Positions 17,210 to 25,589 of a stretch of 64,000 bases of DNA are shown here, in pieces. This stretch comes from Claveliimonas sp034178805. Its GTDB lineage: Bacteria > Bacillota > Clostridia > Lachnospirales > Lachnospiraceae. Within the stretch, counting starts at the first letter, position 1; every line of letters begins with the position of its first letter. A program made the position numbers and the translations under genes. The notes under the pieces are model-generated. The model was given only the letters and a program-made list of their open reading frames with translations. It ran no database searches and was not told where the DNA came from. The stretch is taken from contig NZ_JBNPMZ010000005.1 of NCBI RefSeq assembly GCF_050314255.1, positions 62,001 through 126,000 on the forward strand, written 5' to 3'.

Positions 17210-18481
17210 TATTCCTGACCCATATTCTCTTGCAAGCCTTCTTCTCTTTCTCTGTGTTCTCAGATACTTTCTTCTTCGAACCATTTTCACATGAACTGAA
17301 TAAGCAAATAATCCTGCTCCGGCAAATAAAATTACAAGAATATATACGAAAATCGGAATTACAAATTTTTTCTTGAAACTCACCTTCAGATTATGATCTG
17401 TCCGGATGTTCTTTAACACATACCCCGTCTCATATTTTTCAATGTTCTTCTCTTTTCCATCCACCGTAAGTTCGGAAATCCGGTACCCGTCATCCGGTTT
17501 ATAAGACACTTTATAATCCTCTCCACCCAGTACTTTCGTACTCTCGCTTACTTTTCCGTTTTCCGCCTCAGTATTCATCTGGAAATAATAGGGTATCTCT
17601 ACCTGATAGAATCGGAACATCCTCGTTCCATTCCCATCCGTCACATTTACCACCGACAGATAGACTCCCTCTTCAATCTCACATAGGGATTCCGGCTCAT
17701 CCGATACAATATTTTCAAATTTAAAATCAATCTGCGGATCCGCAACCAAGGCTCTTCTTGAGATGGAATACACATGAAGATAATCGCCAATTCCCAGATT
17801 CAAAGTCAATGGAAAATTCATAATATAATCTCCCACCAGCACAAGGTCCTGAAAATTATTCCCCTTAGCCGTATCCGCATAGCTTCCCAGGTCCTCGATT
17901 TCCTGAAAATTTTCATCCAGAATTTTAAAACTGTATCCACCGTCTACATTTGTCTGAATGATATACCGGTTTTCATTTTCATCATAATCAATTCCCAGCA
18001 CATTGTAATCATCACTGACTTTAATCGTCCTTTTGTACGCCAGAGTATCCGGATCCATCACATAGAGACATCCTCTGTTTTCCGGGTGCATATTGGTATA
18101 CAATGCCACATAAATTTCATGGGTATTGGGATTATAAGCCATTCCATTTCCATGCTCCCAGTTGGTATCACTCGCACGATTAGCCAGTGAATACTTCTCT
18201 ACCGGATTTCCATCTTTATCCATATCATTTTTATAATATGCCGAGACAATATCCGGAACATCCTCGCCATCTGATGTATTTTCAATACAGATTATATAAT
18301 CCTCCGTTGAACAGATAGACTGCACTACTCCGTACTCTCCCTGAATGTTTTCTTCATAGACCTGTTCCCACGTCAGATTAGAAAATGCATCGTCTCCCGC
18401 AATCTCTGCATGACATTCCAGTTTCCACAGCCCGGATAAGCAGACCAGACATAATAGACCCAGAATGAATTTATCCCTCAT
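17207..18481 (-). CDS. Exported, membrane-anchored propeller-like protein with bacterial repeat domain
   Basis: Function not recognised. The 424-residue product has a signal peptide (1-25, ending near ECHAEI), a long extracellular region with repeated aromatic/Asp blades reminiscent of a seven-bladed propeller (for example HEIYVALYTN, ENRYIIQTNVDGG), a module at about 310-370 with the pattern GKV..GEDYKVSYKPDDGYRI typical of divergent InlB-B-type bacterial repeats, one transmembrane helix (about 373-395) and a short, very basic cytoplasmic tail. This is the layout of a cell-surface protein fixed by its C-terminus. GGGGAGAG precedes the start. It is monocistronic between two terminators or gene ends. 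Confidence 0.8.
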   Translation of the reverse strand: MRDKFILGLLCLVCLSGLWKLECHAEIAGDDAFSNLTWEQVYEENIQGEYGVVQSICSTEDYIICIENTSDGEDVPDIVSAYYKNDMDKDGNPVEKYSLANRASDTNWEHGNGMAYNPNTHEIYVALYTNMHPENRGCLYVMDPDTLAYKRTIKVSDDYNVLGIDYDENENRYIIQTNVDGGYSFKILDENFQEIEDLGSYADTAKGNNFQDLVLVGDYIMNFPLTLNLGIGDYLHVYSISRRALVADPQIDFKFENIVSDEPESLCEIEEGVYLSVVNVTDGNGTRMFRFYQVEIPYYFQMNTEAENGKVSESTKVLGGEDYKVSYKPDDGYRISELTVDGKEKNIEKYETGYVLKNIRTDHNLKVSFKKKFVIPIFVYILVILFAGAGLFAYSVHVKMVRRRKYLRTQRKRRRLAREYGSGI

Positions 18482-18546
18482 TAATAAATCTCTCCCCTTT
18501 TGTTACTCCCTTTATTCCTCATTCACAGAATTTCCTGAGAAAGGCT

Positions 18547-19770
18547 TTAATCACGCCTTCTCAGTATATCATATCTCTGTGCCTCACATCCCAAATCCAC
18601 GTACAGTACCTGTTTCGGATGTGGTGCACTCTCCTGCTCCTGTCCGTCCTCATTCACGATTCTTTGGACTGTCACTTCTATATTATCACCATTTGGCTTC
18701 ATTATTTCAATCTGTTCCCCGACAGAAAATTTATTTCTCTGCTCGATGCGGTACATACCATCCTTTTCCTCCCCGATGATTCCCAGATAGGTATATTCCT
18801 TTACATACGTATTACTGTCATAGATCTGTGTATTTTCATCCGGCTTTCCAAAATAGAATCCCGTAGTGAACTGTCGATAAGTACAGTTGGATATCTGATC
18901 CAGATACCATGGCATATTAGCCTTATATTTTTCCGGATCCTCCAGATAATCGTCAATAGCCTTCCGATAGGTTCTGGCCACAGTTGCCACATACAGGGCT
19001 GTCTTCATTCTTCCTTCAATTTTCAAACTGTCGATCCCAGCATCGATCAGCTCCGGAATATGCTCAATCATGCACAGGTCTTTAGAGTTGAAAATAAAGG
19101 TTCCTCTCTCATTTTCATAAACCGGCATATATTCTCCCGGCCGTGTTTCTTCCATCACCGCATATTTCCAGCGGCACGGATGGGTACATGCCCCCTGATT
19201 GGCATCTCTTCCGGTAAAATAGTTGCTCAGCAGGCATCTGCCGGAATAGGAAATACACATCGCCCCATGAATGAAACTCTCAATCTCCATTTCTTCCGGG
19301 ATATTTGCACGTATTTCCTTAATTTCTTCGATAGAAAGCTCTCTGGCCGACACCACTCTCTTTGCCCCCAGCTTCCACCAGAAATTATAGGTCCCGTAAT
19401 TGGTATTATTTGCCTGAGTGCTGATATGCCGTTCAATCTCCGGGCACACTTCCTTTGCAATCTCAAATACAGCTGGGTCTGCAATAATCAATGCATCCGG
19501 TCTAATTTCCTTCAACTCTTCAAAATATGTTCTCACTCCTGCCAGATCACTGTTATGTGCCAGAATATTTGCAGTCACATACACCTTGACTCCGTGCTGA
19601 TGAGCAAACGTGATTCCCTCCCGCATATCCTCCATGGAGAAATTCTTAGCCTTTGCCCGCAGACCAAATGCTTCGCCGCCGATATACACTGCATCTGCGC
19701 CAAAGATGACTGCTGTTTTCAACACTTCCAGACTGCTGGCCGGAATTAATAATTCAGGGCGTCTTATCAT
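18547..19770 (-). CDS. trhP: U32-family tRNA hydroxylation protein (TrhP type)
   Basis: Peptidase-U32 family proteins of this type hydroxylate wobble uridine 34 to ho5U in tRNA using prephenate as oxygen source. The 407-residue product starts RRPELLIPASSLEVLKTA, has the family signature ESFIHGAMCISYSGRCLLSNY near residue 165 (split as IESFIHGAMC and SGRCLLS) and Cys residues in ANQGACTHPCRW that likely bind an iron-sulfur cluster. The neighbour trmR encodes the methyltransferase that converts ho5U to mo5U, as in B. subtilis yrrMNO. Only one U32 gene is present here. Confidence 0.88.
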   Translation of the reverse strand: MIRRPELLIPASSLEVLKTAVIFGADAVYIGGEAFGLRAKAKNFSMEDMREGITFAHQHGVKVYVTANILAHNSDLAGVRTYFEELKEIRPDALIIADPAVFEIAKEVCPEIERHISTQANNTNYGTYNFWWKLGAKRVVSARELSIEEIKEIRANIPEEMEIESFIHGAMCISYSGRCLLSNYFTGRDANQGACTHPCRWKYAVMEETRPGEYMPVYENERGTFIFNSKDLCMIEHIPELIDAGIDSLKIEGRMKTALYVATVARTYRKAIDDYLEDPEKYKANMPWYLDQISNCTYRQFTTGFYFGKPDENTQIYDSNTYVKEYTYLGIIGEEKDGMYRIEQRNKFSVGEQIEIMKPNGDNIEVTVQRIVNEDGQEQESAPHPKQVLYVDLGCEAQRYDILRRRD

Positions 19771-19847
19771 CTTACCGTTACTCCTCTCTGATATTCCTGA
19801 CGTTTCTGATATTTCTTATTTTCTCAGTTATTTTCCTGTACATTCTG

Positions 19848-20504
19848 CTATACATTCTTCTCGCCCTGTTTTACGCTGAGAGCAAGTCCGTCTCCCAGGG
19901 GTACGATCGATGTCAGCAGATTCTCATTATGCTTTAACTCATAGAGATACTCCCTCATTCGACTGTGAATCGTACGATTCCGCCTCTCCACCGCAAATCT
20001 CGATTCGATCACATCTCCGTCCTGCAGCACATTATCCGACACCAGAAGCCCTCCCGGCTCCAGCAGACGGATTGCTTCCGGCAGGTAATGTATATACTGT
20101 CCCTTCGCCGCATCCATGAAAATCAGATCATAGGTTCCCCCAAGATTTTTTAAAACCTCCAGGGCATCTCCCTCAATCAGGGTAATCTCCTCTTCCTTTC
20201 CCGCTCTTCTGAAATTCTCTCTGGCAATCGGAATTCTCTTTTCGTATTTTTCTATAGTCGTAATTCGATTTCCCTCCGGCGCATAAGCATTCATCAAAAG
20301 AGCAGAAAAACCCACCGCAGTTCCAACCTCCAGAATTCGCATAGGCTTTTGAATCTGAAGAAGCACCTTTAAAAAGCTCTGGGTCTCCTTCCTTATAATC
20401 GGCACATGATCTGCAAGCGCCTCCTGCTCAATGGTTTCCAATAGTTTAGAATCCGGCATTTCCAGAGAATGAATGTAAGTTACCATACGTTCATCAACTA
20501 TCAT
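19848..20504 (-). CDS. trmR: tRNA 5-hydroxyuridine O-methyltransferase TrmR
   Basis: SAM-dependent class I methyltransferase of the caffeoyl-CoA O-methyltransferase family, the family of B. subtilis TrmR (YrrM), which makes 5-methoxyuridine at tRNA position 34. SAM motif ILEVGTAVGFSALLM; acidic metal-binding motifs FMDAAKGQY and SDNVLQDG. The start MIVDERM (20504) is typical for the family; AAAGG lies 10 bases before it. In-frame ATGs at 20522 and 20537 are alternatives with weaker ribosome sites. Upstream of trhP with 77 bases between. Confidence 0.88.
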   Translation of the reverse strand: MIVDERMVTYIHSLEMPDSKLLETIEQEALADHVPIIRKETQSFLKVLLQIQKPMRILEVGTAVGFSALLMNAYAPEGNRITTIEKYEKRIPIARENFRRAGKEEEITLIEGDALEVLKNLGGTYDLIFMDAAKGQYIHYLPEAIRLLEPGGLLVSDNVLQDGDVIESRFAVERRNRTIHSRMREYLYELKHNENLLTSIVPLGDGLALSVKQGEKNV

Positions 20505-20570
20505 TTCTTTCAAACCTTTCATTTGGGTACACCACAAAATGCAAAAAGGTACACCCCATTTGACAATTTA

Positions 20571-20600
20571 GGACGTAGTAAAATGCATTTTACTACGTCC
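20571..20600. repeat. Perfect 30-bp palindrome
   Basis: GGACGTAGTAAAATG followed immediately by its exact reverse complement. It can form a 13-bp stem with a TGCA tetraloop, just after the RNase J stop codon. No T tract follows on either strand, so it is not a classical terminator. GGTACACC occurs twice just outside it (20526-20533 and 20547-20554). Confidence 0.8.
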
Positions 20601-20606
20601 CCAATT

Positions 20607-22274
20607 TTACACATCCATAATTATCGGCAGGATCATCGGTCTTCTCTTGGTACGTTTCCAGATAAATTCATTCATCGTATCACGGACAACCAGTTTAATC
20701 TTACTCCAGTCCGCGCCGCGCTGATTTCTCAGACATCTGTCCACCGCATCCTCCAATACGCGCCTTGCATCCTCCATCAGTCCCTCGGACTCCCGTACAT
20801 AGACAAATCCTCTGGAAACAATATCCGGACCTGCAAGCAGCCGGTTCGTTCCCTTCTCCAATGTCATAACAACAATAAGGATGCCATCCTCAGCCAGATG
20901 CTGACGGTCACGCAGAACGATATTTCCAACATCTCCTACACCAAGTCCGTCTACCAGAACCTCGCCGGTATGCACTTTATCTACAACCTTTGCCTCCTGA
21001 TCGCTGAGCTCCAGCACATCTCCGGATTGCAGCATAAATATATGATCCTTCGGAATACCAAGAGCCTGAGCCAGGCCCGCATTTGCCTTCCGATGACGGT
21101 ATTCACCGTGAATCGGAATGGCATATTTCGGTTTTACCAGTGAATATATCAGTTTCAGTTCTTCCTGACAGGCATGTCCTGATACGTGAGCATCCTGGAA
21201 AATAACGTGCGCTCCTCTTTCGGACAGCTCATTAATAACCCTAGACACGGATTTTTCATTACCCGGAATCGGATTAGAACTGAAAATAACCGTATCATTC
21301 GGCATAATAGATACTTTTTTATGAATATCCGCAGCCATTCTGGAAAGAGCCGCCATGGACTCGCCCTGACTTCCCGTAGTAATAAGCACCGTCTTCTCCG
21401 GTGGGTAGTTCTTAAGCTGGTCAATCTCTACCAGTGTCTTATCCGGTACATTCAAATATCCCAGTTCCTGAGCTGTAGAAATAATATTGACCATGCTTCG
21501 ACCCTCTACAACTACCTTCCGTTCATACTTATACGCTGAATTAATAATCTGCTGCACACGGTCTACATTAGAAGCGAATGTAGCGATAATAATTCTGGAA
21601 TTACGGTGTTCCGCAAATAAATGATCAAACGTATGTCCAACTGTCCTCTCTGACTGAGTGAATCCCGGGCGCTCAGCATTGGTACTGTCCGACATCAATG
21701 CCAGTACACCCTTCTTACCGATCTCACCAAACCTCTGCAGATCAATGGCATCACCAAATACCGGTGTATAATCTACTTTAAAATCTCCCGTATGCACCAC
21801 GATACCTGCCGGTGAATAGATTGCAAGAGCGGATGCATCCTGAATACTGTGATTTGTCTTAATAAATTCAATTCGGAACTGTCCCAGATTTATAGACTGT
21901 CCGTGCTTTACAACTTTTCTTCTGGTATTGCGAAGCAGATTATGCTCTGAAAGTTTCTTTTCAATAATACCCATTGTAAGCTTCGTCGTATATATCGGAA
22001 GATTGATCTCCCTGAGCACATAGGACAAAGCTCCAATATGATCCTCATGTCCATGAGTAATCACAAATCCTTTCACCTTCTGAATATTATCCTTCAGATA
22101 AGTGATATCCGGGATTACAAGGTCAATTCCCAGCATATCATCCTCCGGGAAGGCCAAACCGCAATCCACAACAATAATACTGTCATCGTACTCGAAGGCA
22201 GTAATGTTCATTCCAATCTTCTCAAGTCCGCCAAGTGGAATGATACGCAGTTTTCCATTGTTTCCTTTCTTCAA
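20607..22274 (-). CDS. rnj: Ribonuclease J
   Basis: Metallo-beta-lactamase/beta-CASP ribonuclease with 5-prime exonuclease and endonuclease activity in mRNA decay and rRNA maturation. The zinc motif THGHEDHIGAL, beta-CASP motifs (STNAERPGFT, TTGSQGE, HVSGHA, IHGEYRH) and the C-terminal domain are present. The frame opens at 22331 inside fur, but GGAGG is placed 7 bases before a TTG at 22274 (KKGNNGKLRIIPLGG follows), giving 555 residues, the normal length, and no overlap with fur. A 30-bp palindrome lies right behind the stop codon. Confidence 0.95.
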   Translation of the reverse strand: MKKGNNGKLRIIPLGGLEKIGMNITAFEYDDSIIVVDCGLAFPEDDMLGIDLVIPDITYLKDNIQKVKGFVITHGHEDHIGALSYVLREINLPIYTTKLTMGIIEKKLSEHNLLRNTRRKVVKHGQSINLGQFRIEFIKTNHSIQDASALAIYSPAGIVVHTGDFKVDYTPVFGDAIDLQRFGEIGKKGVLALMSDSTNAERPGFTQSERTVGHTFDHLFAEHRNSRIIIATFASNVDRVQQIINSAYKYERKVVVEGRSMVNIISTAQELGYLNVPDKTLVEIDQLKNYPPEKTVLITTGSQGESMAALSRMAADIHKKVSIMPNDTVIFSSNPIPGNEKSVSRVINELSERGAHVIFQDAHVSGHACQEELKLIYSLVKPKYAIPIHGEYRHRKANAGLAQALGIPKDHIFMLQSGDVLELSDQEAKVVDKVHTGEVLVDGLGVGDVGNIVLRDRQHLAEDGILIVVMTLEKGTNRLLAGPDIVSRGFVYVRESEGLMEDARRVLEDAVDRCLRNQRGADWSKIKLVVRDTMNEFIWKRTKRRPMILPIIMDV

Positions 22275-22291
22275 ATTTACACCTCCATGTG

Positions 22292-22756
22292 TTATTTTGT
22301 TCCGTCTTCTTTTAGCAGACATTCCCTGCACTGTCCATAGAACTTCAACTCATGATCCAACACATGAAATCCCGTTGCCATCTCAATATGTCCCTCCAGT
22401 TCATCCAGAAGATCATCCTTAAACGGGAGTATCTTTCCACATGTTTTGCATATCAGATGATGATGGTGGTGCTTTGCCTCATTACCGGGCATCTCCCCGA
22501 TCTCATAACGCACGCATCCGTCATCAAGATTGATACGATCCACCAGTTGCATTTCCAGAAGCAGCTGCACGGTACGGTAAATGGTAGCCAGTCCGATATC
22601 CGGATAGTCTTCTTTTACCAGCTCATAAATGTCCTCCGCGGTCATGTGTCTGTCACGATGGTCCGCAAGTACTTCTAATACAAGTAACCGCTGATTGGTC
22701 ACTTTAAGCCCCTTTTCTTTCAGCATTTCCTTGAATTTTTCCTGACTAATAGACAT
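22292..22756 (-). CDS. Fur-family metalloregulator
   Basis: 154-residue Fur/PerR/Zur type repressor. Winged helix at about 10-85 (VTNQRLLVLEVL, GLATIYRTVQLL), then a His-rich segment AKHHHHHLICKTCGK and the second CxxC in GQCREC, giving the structural zinc site. Whether it senses iron, zinc or peroxide cannot be decided from the sequence alone. It stands 5 bases behind the DUF1292 gene and just before RNase J, so it belongs to a minus-strand operon from mtaB or ireB onward. Confidence 0.93.
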   Translation of the reverse strand: MSISQEKFKEMLKEKGLKVTNQRLLVLEVLADHRDRHMTAEDIYELVKEDYPDIGLATIYRTVQLLLEMQLVDRINLDDGCVRYEIGEMPGNEAKHHHHHLICKTCGKILPFKDDLLDELEGHIEMATGFHVLDHELKFYGQCRECLLKEDGTK

Positions 22757-22761
22757 AGCAA

Positions 22762-23022
22762 TTACCTTTCGATATCCACATCCTCCAGGAGCTCCTCGAA
22801 CACCTTGAGAAGCGCTCCAAGCTCCACGTCATCCTCCACGATCTCATACACACTTTCTGTATCTTCTGCTTTAGATGTATCTTTTAAAATCAAACATTCT
22901 GCGTCATCTTCCTCAGAATCAGTAACCAGAATGTAGGATGTTCCGTTGACTTTTGTCTGTTCCAGTACAAAGAACTCCTCTTCTCTGCCTGTATCATCAG
23001 ACATGAATTTAATCTTTTCCAT
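22762..23022 (-). CDS. DUF1292 (YrzB-like) protein
   Basis: 86-residue acidic protein of the DUF1292 family, found in Firmicutes beside ruvX and ireB; exact role unknown. The pattern FFVLEQTKVNGTSYILVTD and the Asp/Glu-rich C-terminus fit. GAGGAG lies 7 bases before the ATG. Operon ireB-ruvX-DUF1292-fur. Confidence 0.9.
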   Translation of the reverse strand: MEKIKFMSDDTGREEEFFVLEQTKVNGTSYILVTDSEEDDAECLILKDTSKAEDTESVYEIVEDDVELGALLKVFEELLEDVDIER

Positions 23023-23067
23023 TCTATACTCCTCAGATTATCCTCTCATATATCATGAGGTACATTT

Positions 23068-23511
23068 TTAAATTAAAGAGGAAGACTCCTTCTGATAGAT
23101 TGAATCCAGATAACCCTGTAAAATAAAAACAGCGGCAATCTTATCGATATACTGCTTGCGGTCCTCTCTTCTCACTTTACCTTCCATCAAAGTCCGTTCT
23201 GCCTGCGCCGTAGTAAGACGCTCGTCCCACATCACCACTTCCAGCCCTGTGCGCCGTTTCAGCATCTCACCAAATTCCAAAGATTTTTCCGCTCTGTCTC
23301 CAATATCATTATTCATATGCTTGGGAAGTCCAAGTACGATCTTTTCCACACCATATTCAGAAATTAATTCCTCAATACGCGCACATGTCCTTCGCAGCTT
23401 ATTTTCCTCTTTCCGCCAAATCGTCTCAATTCCCTGGGCTGTAAGACCCAGCGGATCGCTGATTGCGACCCCTACGGTCTTAGAGCCATAATCTAATCCC
23501 ATAATTCTCAT
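23068..23511 (-). CDS. ruvX: RuvX/YqgF family RNase H-fold nuclease
   Basis: Putative Holliday-junction resolvase; in some bacteria it processes pre-16S rRNA. RNase H-fold motifs: MGLDYGSKTVGVAISDP (acidic D), IVLGLPKHMNND, VVMWDERLTTAQAE and IDKIAA near the C-terminus. The frame opens at TTG 23517, but ATG 23511 (MRIMGLDYG) has GGGAA about 9 bases upstream within the end of ireB, so 147 residues is preferred. Confidence 0.93.
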   Translation of the reverse strand: MRIMGLDYGSKTVGVAISDPLGLTAQGIETIWRKEENKLRRTCARIEELISEYGVEKIVLGLPKHMNNDIGDRAEKSLEFGEMLKRRTGLEVVMWDERLTTAQAERTLMEGKVRREDRKQYIDKIAAVFILQGYLDSIYQKESSSLI

Positions 23512-23517
23512 AATCAA

Positions 23518-23781
23518 TTATTCCCAATTGTTATGTTCGATATACGTCTTCAGCATCTCTTCTACCAGCTCGTCCCGTTCCATCTTCATAATCAGACTTC
23601 TGGCTCCATTATGACTGGTAATATATGTGGGATCACCCGACATAATGTACCCTACGATCTGATTCACAGGGTTATATCCCTTCTCGCTCAGAGCCTTGTA
23701 TACAATTTCCAGTATATCCTTTGCACTGATCTGCGGCCCCGTCTCTACCTGAAAAAATTGGGTATTTGATAAATCCTTCAT
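23518..23781 (-). CDS. ireB: IreB family regulatory phosphoprotein
   Basis: Small protein phosphorylated by the IreK PASTA kinase in Enterococcus, where it affects cell-envelope stress and cephalosporin tolerance. Family signature KDLSNTQFF at the start, then ALSEKGYNPVNQIVGYIMSGDPTYI. The start is placed at ATG 23781 (MKDLSNT), where GGAAGGA lies 10 bases upstream; the in-frame GTG at 23790 is too close to that site. 87 residues. Directly followed by ruvX, the conserved Firmicutes order. Confidence 0.95.
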   Translation of the reverse strand: MKDLSNTQFFQVETGPQISAKDILEIVYKALSEKGYNPVNQIVGYIMSGDPTYITSHNGARSLIMKMERDELVEEMLKTYIEHNNWE

Positions 23782-23839
23782 CCTGCTCACGTCCTTCCCA
23801 AATACTTCTATACTATTCTACATGAATCCAATTGAAAAT

Positions 23840-25120
23840 TCAACGTAATATTTGTAAATGGTTCTCAATTTCTACATTCACCAGCCGGTTTGACATATTC
23901 TCTTCTGTTTTTAATCCAATCTTGACATATTCTCTGGTATGCCCTGCCTGATAAACTTCTCCGTCAACCGTTACCGGTTCCTCCATCAGAACCTCCACGG
24001 TGGTTCCCACCAGTCTTTCTTCGTATGCCTTTCGCTTTTCTTCACCGAGAGCAATCATCTCATTACTTCTCTTTGTCTTAATCTCATGCGGCACCTGATT
24101 ATCCATTTCAGCCGCTTTTGTTCCTTGTCTTCTGGAATATTTAAAAATATGAGTTTCATAAAAATTCACTTTATCCACAAAAGCCTTTGACTGCTCAAAT
24201 TCTTCTTCCGTCTCTCCCGGAAATCCTACAATAACATCCGTCGTCAAAGCCGGATGATCAAAATATTTCCGCAGAAGCTCACATTTTTCAAAATATTCAT
24301 CCGCCGTATACCGCCGGTTCATCCGCTTCAGTGTCGCATCACATCCACTCTGCAGTGAAAGATGAAAATGTGGACACATCTTTGGCAGAGATGCAATCGT
24401 TTTTACGAATTCTTCTGTAATGATCCGGGGCTCCAATGATCCAAGGCGAATTCTACTGATTCCTTCCACCTCATGAACAGAAAGTATCAGATTCAGGAGA
24501 CTGTCCTCGGTATCCACTCCGTAGGAGCTCAGGTGAATTCCCGTAAGCACTACTTCCTGATATCCTGCCTGTGCCAGTTTTTCCACTTCCGAAACAACGT
24601 CCATACGCTCTCTGCTTCTGACTCTTCCCCTTGCAAAAGGAATAATACAGTAAGAGCAGAACTGATTGCAGCCGTCCTGCACCTTAATATATGCCCTCGT
24701 ATGCTCTGCTGTCCTGGACAGATGAAGTTCTTCATACTCAGAAGTGTGATTAATGTCAATAACTGTTTCCCTGACAGATTTTTTCTCCCAAAATGCATCC
24801 AGAATCTCTATCAGATCCTTCTTCCTGTTATTTCCTATTACAATATCGATACATTCATCAACCTGTTCGCCCTGTGCCTGCACATAACATCCTGCCGCCA
24901 CGATAACCGCATCAGGATTCATCTTCCTTGCCCGATGAATCATCTGCCTGGATTTTCTGTCTGCCATATTCGTCACCGTACATGTATTGATAATATAGAC
25001 ATCCGCTCCTTCTTTAAACGGAACAATTTCGTAACCATTTTCCTCCAGCATCTGCTGCATTGCCTCTGTCTCATATGCATTTACTTTACAGCCCAGATTG
25101 TGTAATGCTGCTTTTTTCAT
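23840..25120 (-). CDS. mtaB: tRNA t6A37 methylthiotransferase MtaB
   Basis: Radical-SAM enzyme converting t6A to ms2t6A at tRNA position 37. N-terminal MTTase domain (LGCKVNAYETEAM, NTCTVTNMADRKSR, AAGCYVQ) supplies one 4Fe-4S cluster; the radical-SAM motif CNQFCSYCIIP lies near residue 152; a TRAM domain closes the 426 residues. It opens the minus-strand run toward ireB-ruvX-fur-rnj. Confidence 0.97.
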   Translation of the reverse strand: MKKAALHNLGCKVNAYETEAMQQMLEENGYEIVPFKEGADVYIINTCTVTNMADRKSRQMIHRARKMNPDAVIVAAGCYVQAQGEQVDECIDIVIGNNRKKDLIEILDAFWEKKSVRETVIDINHTSEYEELHLSRTAEHTRAYIKVQDGCNQFCSYCIIPFARGRVRSRERMDVVSEVEKLAQAGYQEVVLTGIHLSSYGVDTEDSLLNLILSVHEVEGISRIRLGSLEPRIITEEFVKTIASLPKMCPHFHLSLQSGCDATLKRMNRRYTADEYFEKCELLRKYFDHPALTTDVIVGFPGETEEEFEQSKAFVDKVNFYETHIFKYSRRQGTKAAEMDNQVPHEIKTKRSNEMIALGEEKRKAYEERLVGTTVEVLMEEPVTVDGEVYQAGHTREYVKIGLKTEENMSNRLVNVEIENHLQILR

Positions 25121-25212
25121 TTTTCTGTTTCTCCTCTACCTGTTTCATAATGTCTTATACAATTTGTTATAAGATCAATCCGTTGTATCTGAATTCTTTG
25201 GCATTTTATTCC

Positions 25213-25241
25213 TTGACTTTTGCACTTTCAACTCTTAAGAT
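25213..25241 (+). promoter_or_regulatory. Promoter of the HPr-like gene
   Basis: TTGACT (25213-25218), 17 bases, TAAGAT (25236-25241), about 40 bases before the HPr-like start. Confidence 0.65.
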
Positions 25242-25282
25242 ATTTTATAAAGGATGAAATAAAAAACAAGGAGGATTTTCCG

Positions 25283-25513
25283 ATGAAAACAGTACAAATT
25301 TCTTTAAACTCAATTGACAAAGTCAAATCTTTCGTTAATGATATTACCAAGTTTGATTATGATTTCGATCTTGTATCCGGCAGATACGTAATCGATGCAA
25401 AATCTATCATGGGTATCTTCAGCCTGGATCTTTCCAAACCGATTGATCTGAACATCCACGCTGATGACAACGCTGATGCAGTTCTTGAAGTTTTAAAACC
25501 ATACCTGGTATAA
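25283..25513 (+). CDS. HPr paralog lacking the active-site histidine (Crh-like)
   Basis: 76-residue HPr-fold protein. The segment DAKSIMGIFSLDLS keeps the Ser46-type regulatory phosphorylation motif (Ser41 here), and the C-terminus ADAVLEVLKPYL fits helix 3. The catalytic block GLHARPA is replaced by LNSIDKVKSF, so His15 phosphotransfer is impossible. That combination recalls Crh of Bacillus, a catabolite-repression cofactor, though Crh has Gln at that place. AAGGAGG at 25269-25275 fixes the start at 25283; 21 upstream in-frame codons are not used. Single gene with its own promoter and terminator. Confidence 0.85.
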   Translation: MKTVQISLNSIDKVKSFVNDITKFDYDFDLVSGRYVIDAKSIMGIFSLDLSKPIDLNIHADDNADAVLEVLKPYLV

Positions 25514-25546
25514 TTATTTCAGAATCATCGTTCTAAAAACAACACA

Positions 25547-25587
25547 GATACGTCGAAATGTATTCACATTCCGACGTATCTTTTTTT
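25547..25587 (+). terminator. Terminator of the HPr-like gene
   Basis: GATACGTCG..AATGT pairs with ACATT..CGACGTATC, followed by seven Ts. Confidence 0.9.
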
Positions 25588-25589
25588 AC

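Noticed and set aside
18619..19749. 376-codon plus-strand frame opposite trhP
   Set aside because: Long but purely antisense to a conserved gene; His/Cys-rich, low-complexity shadow composition.
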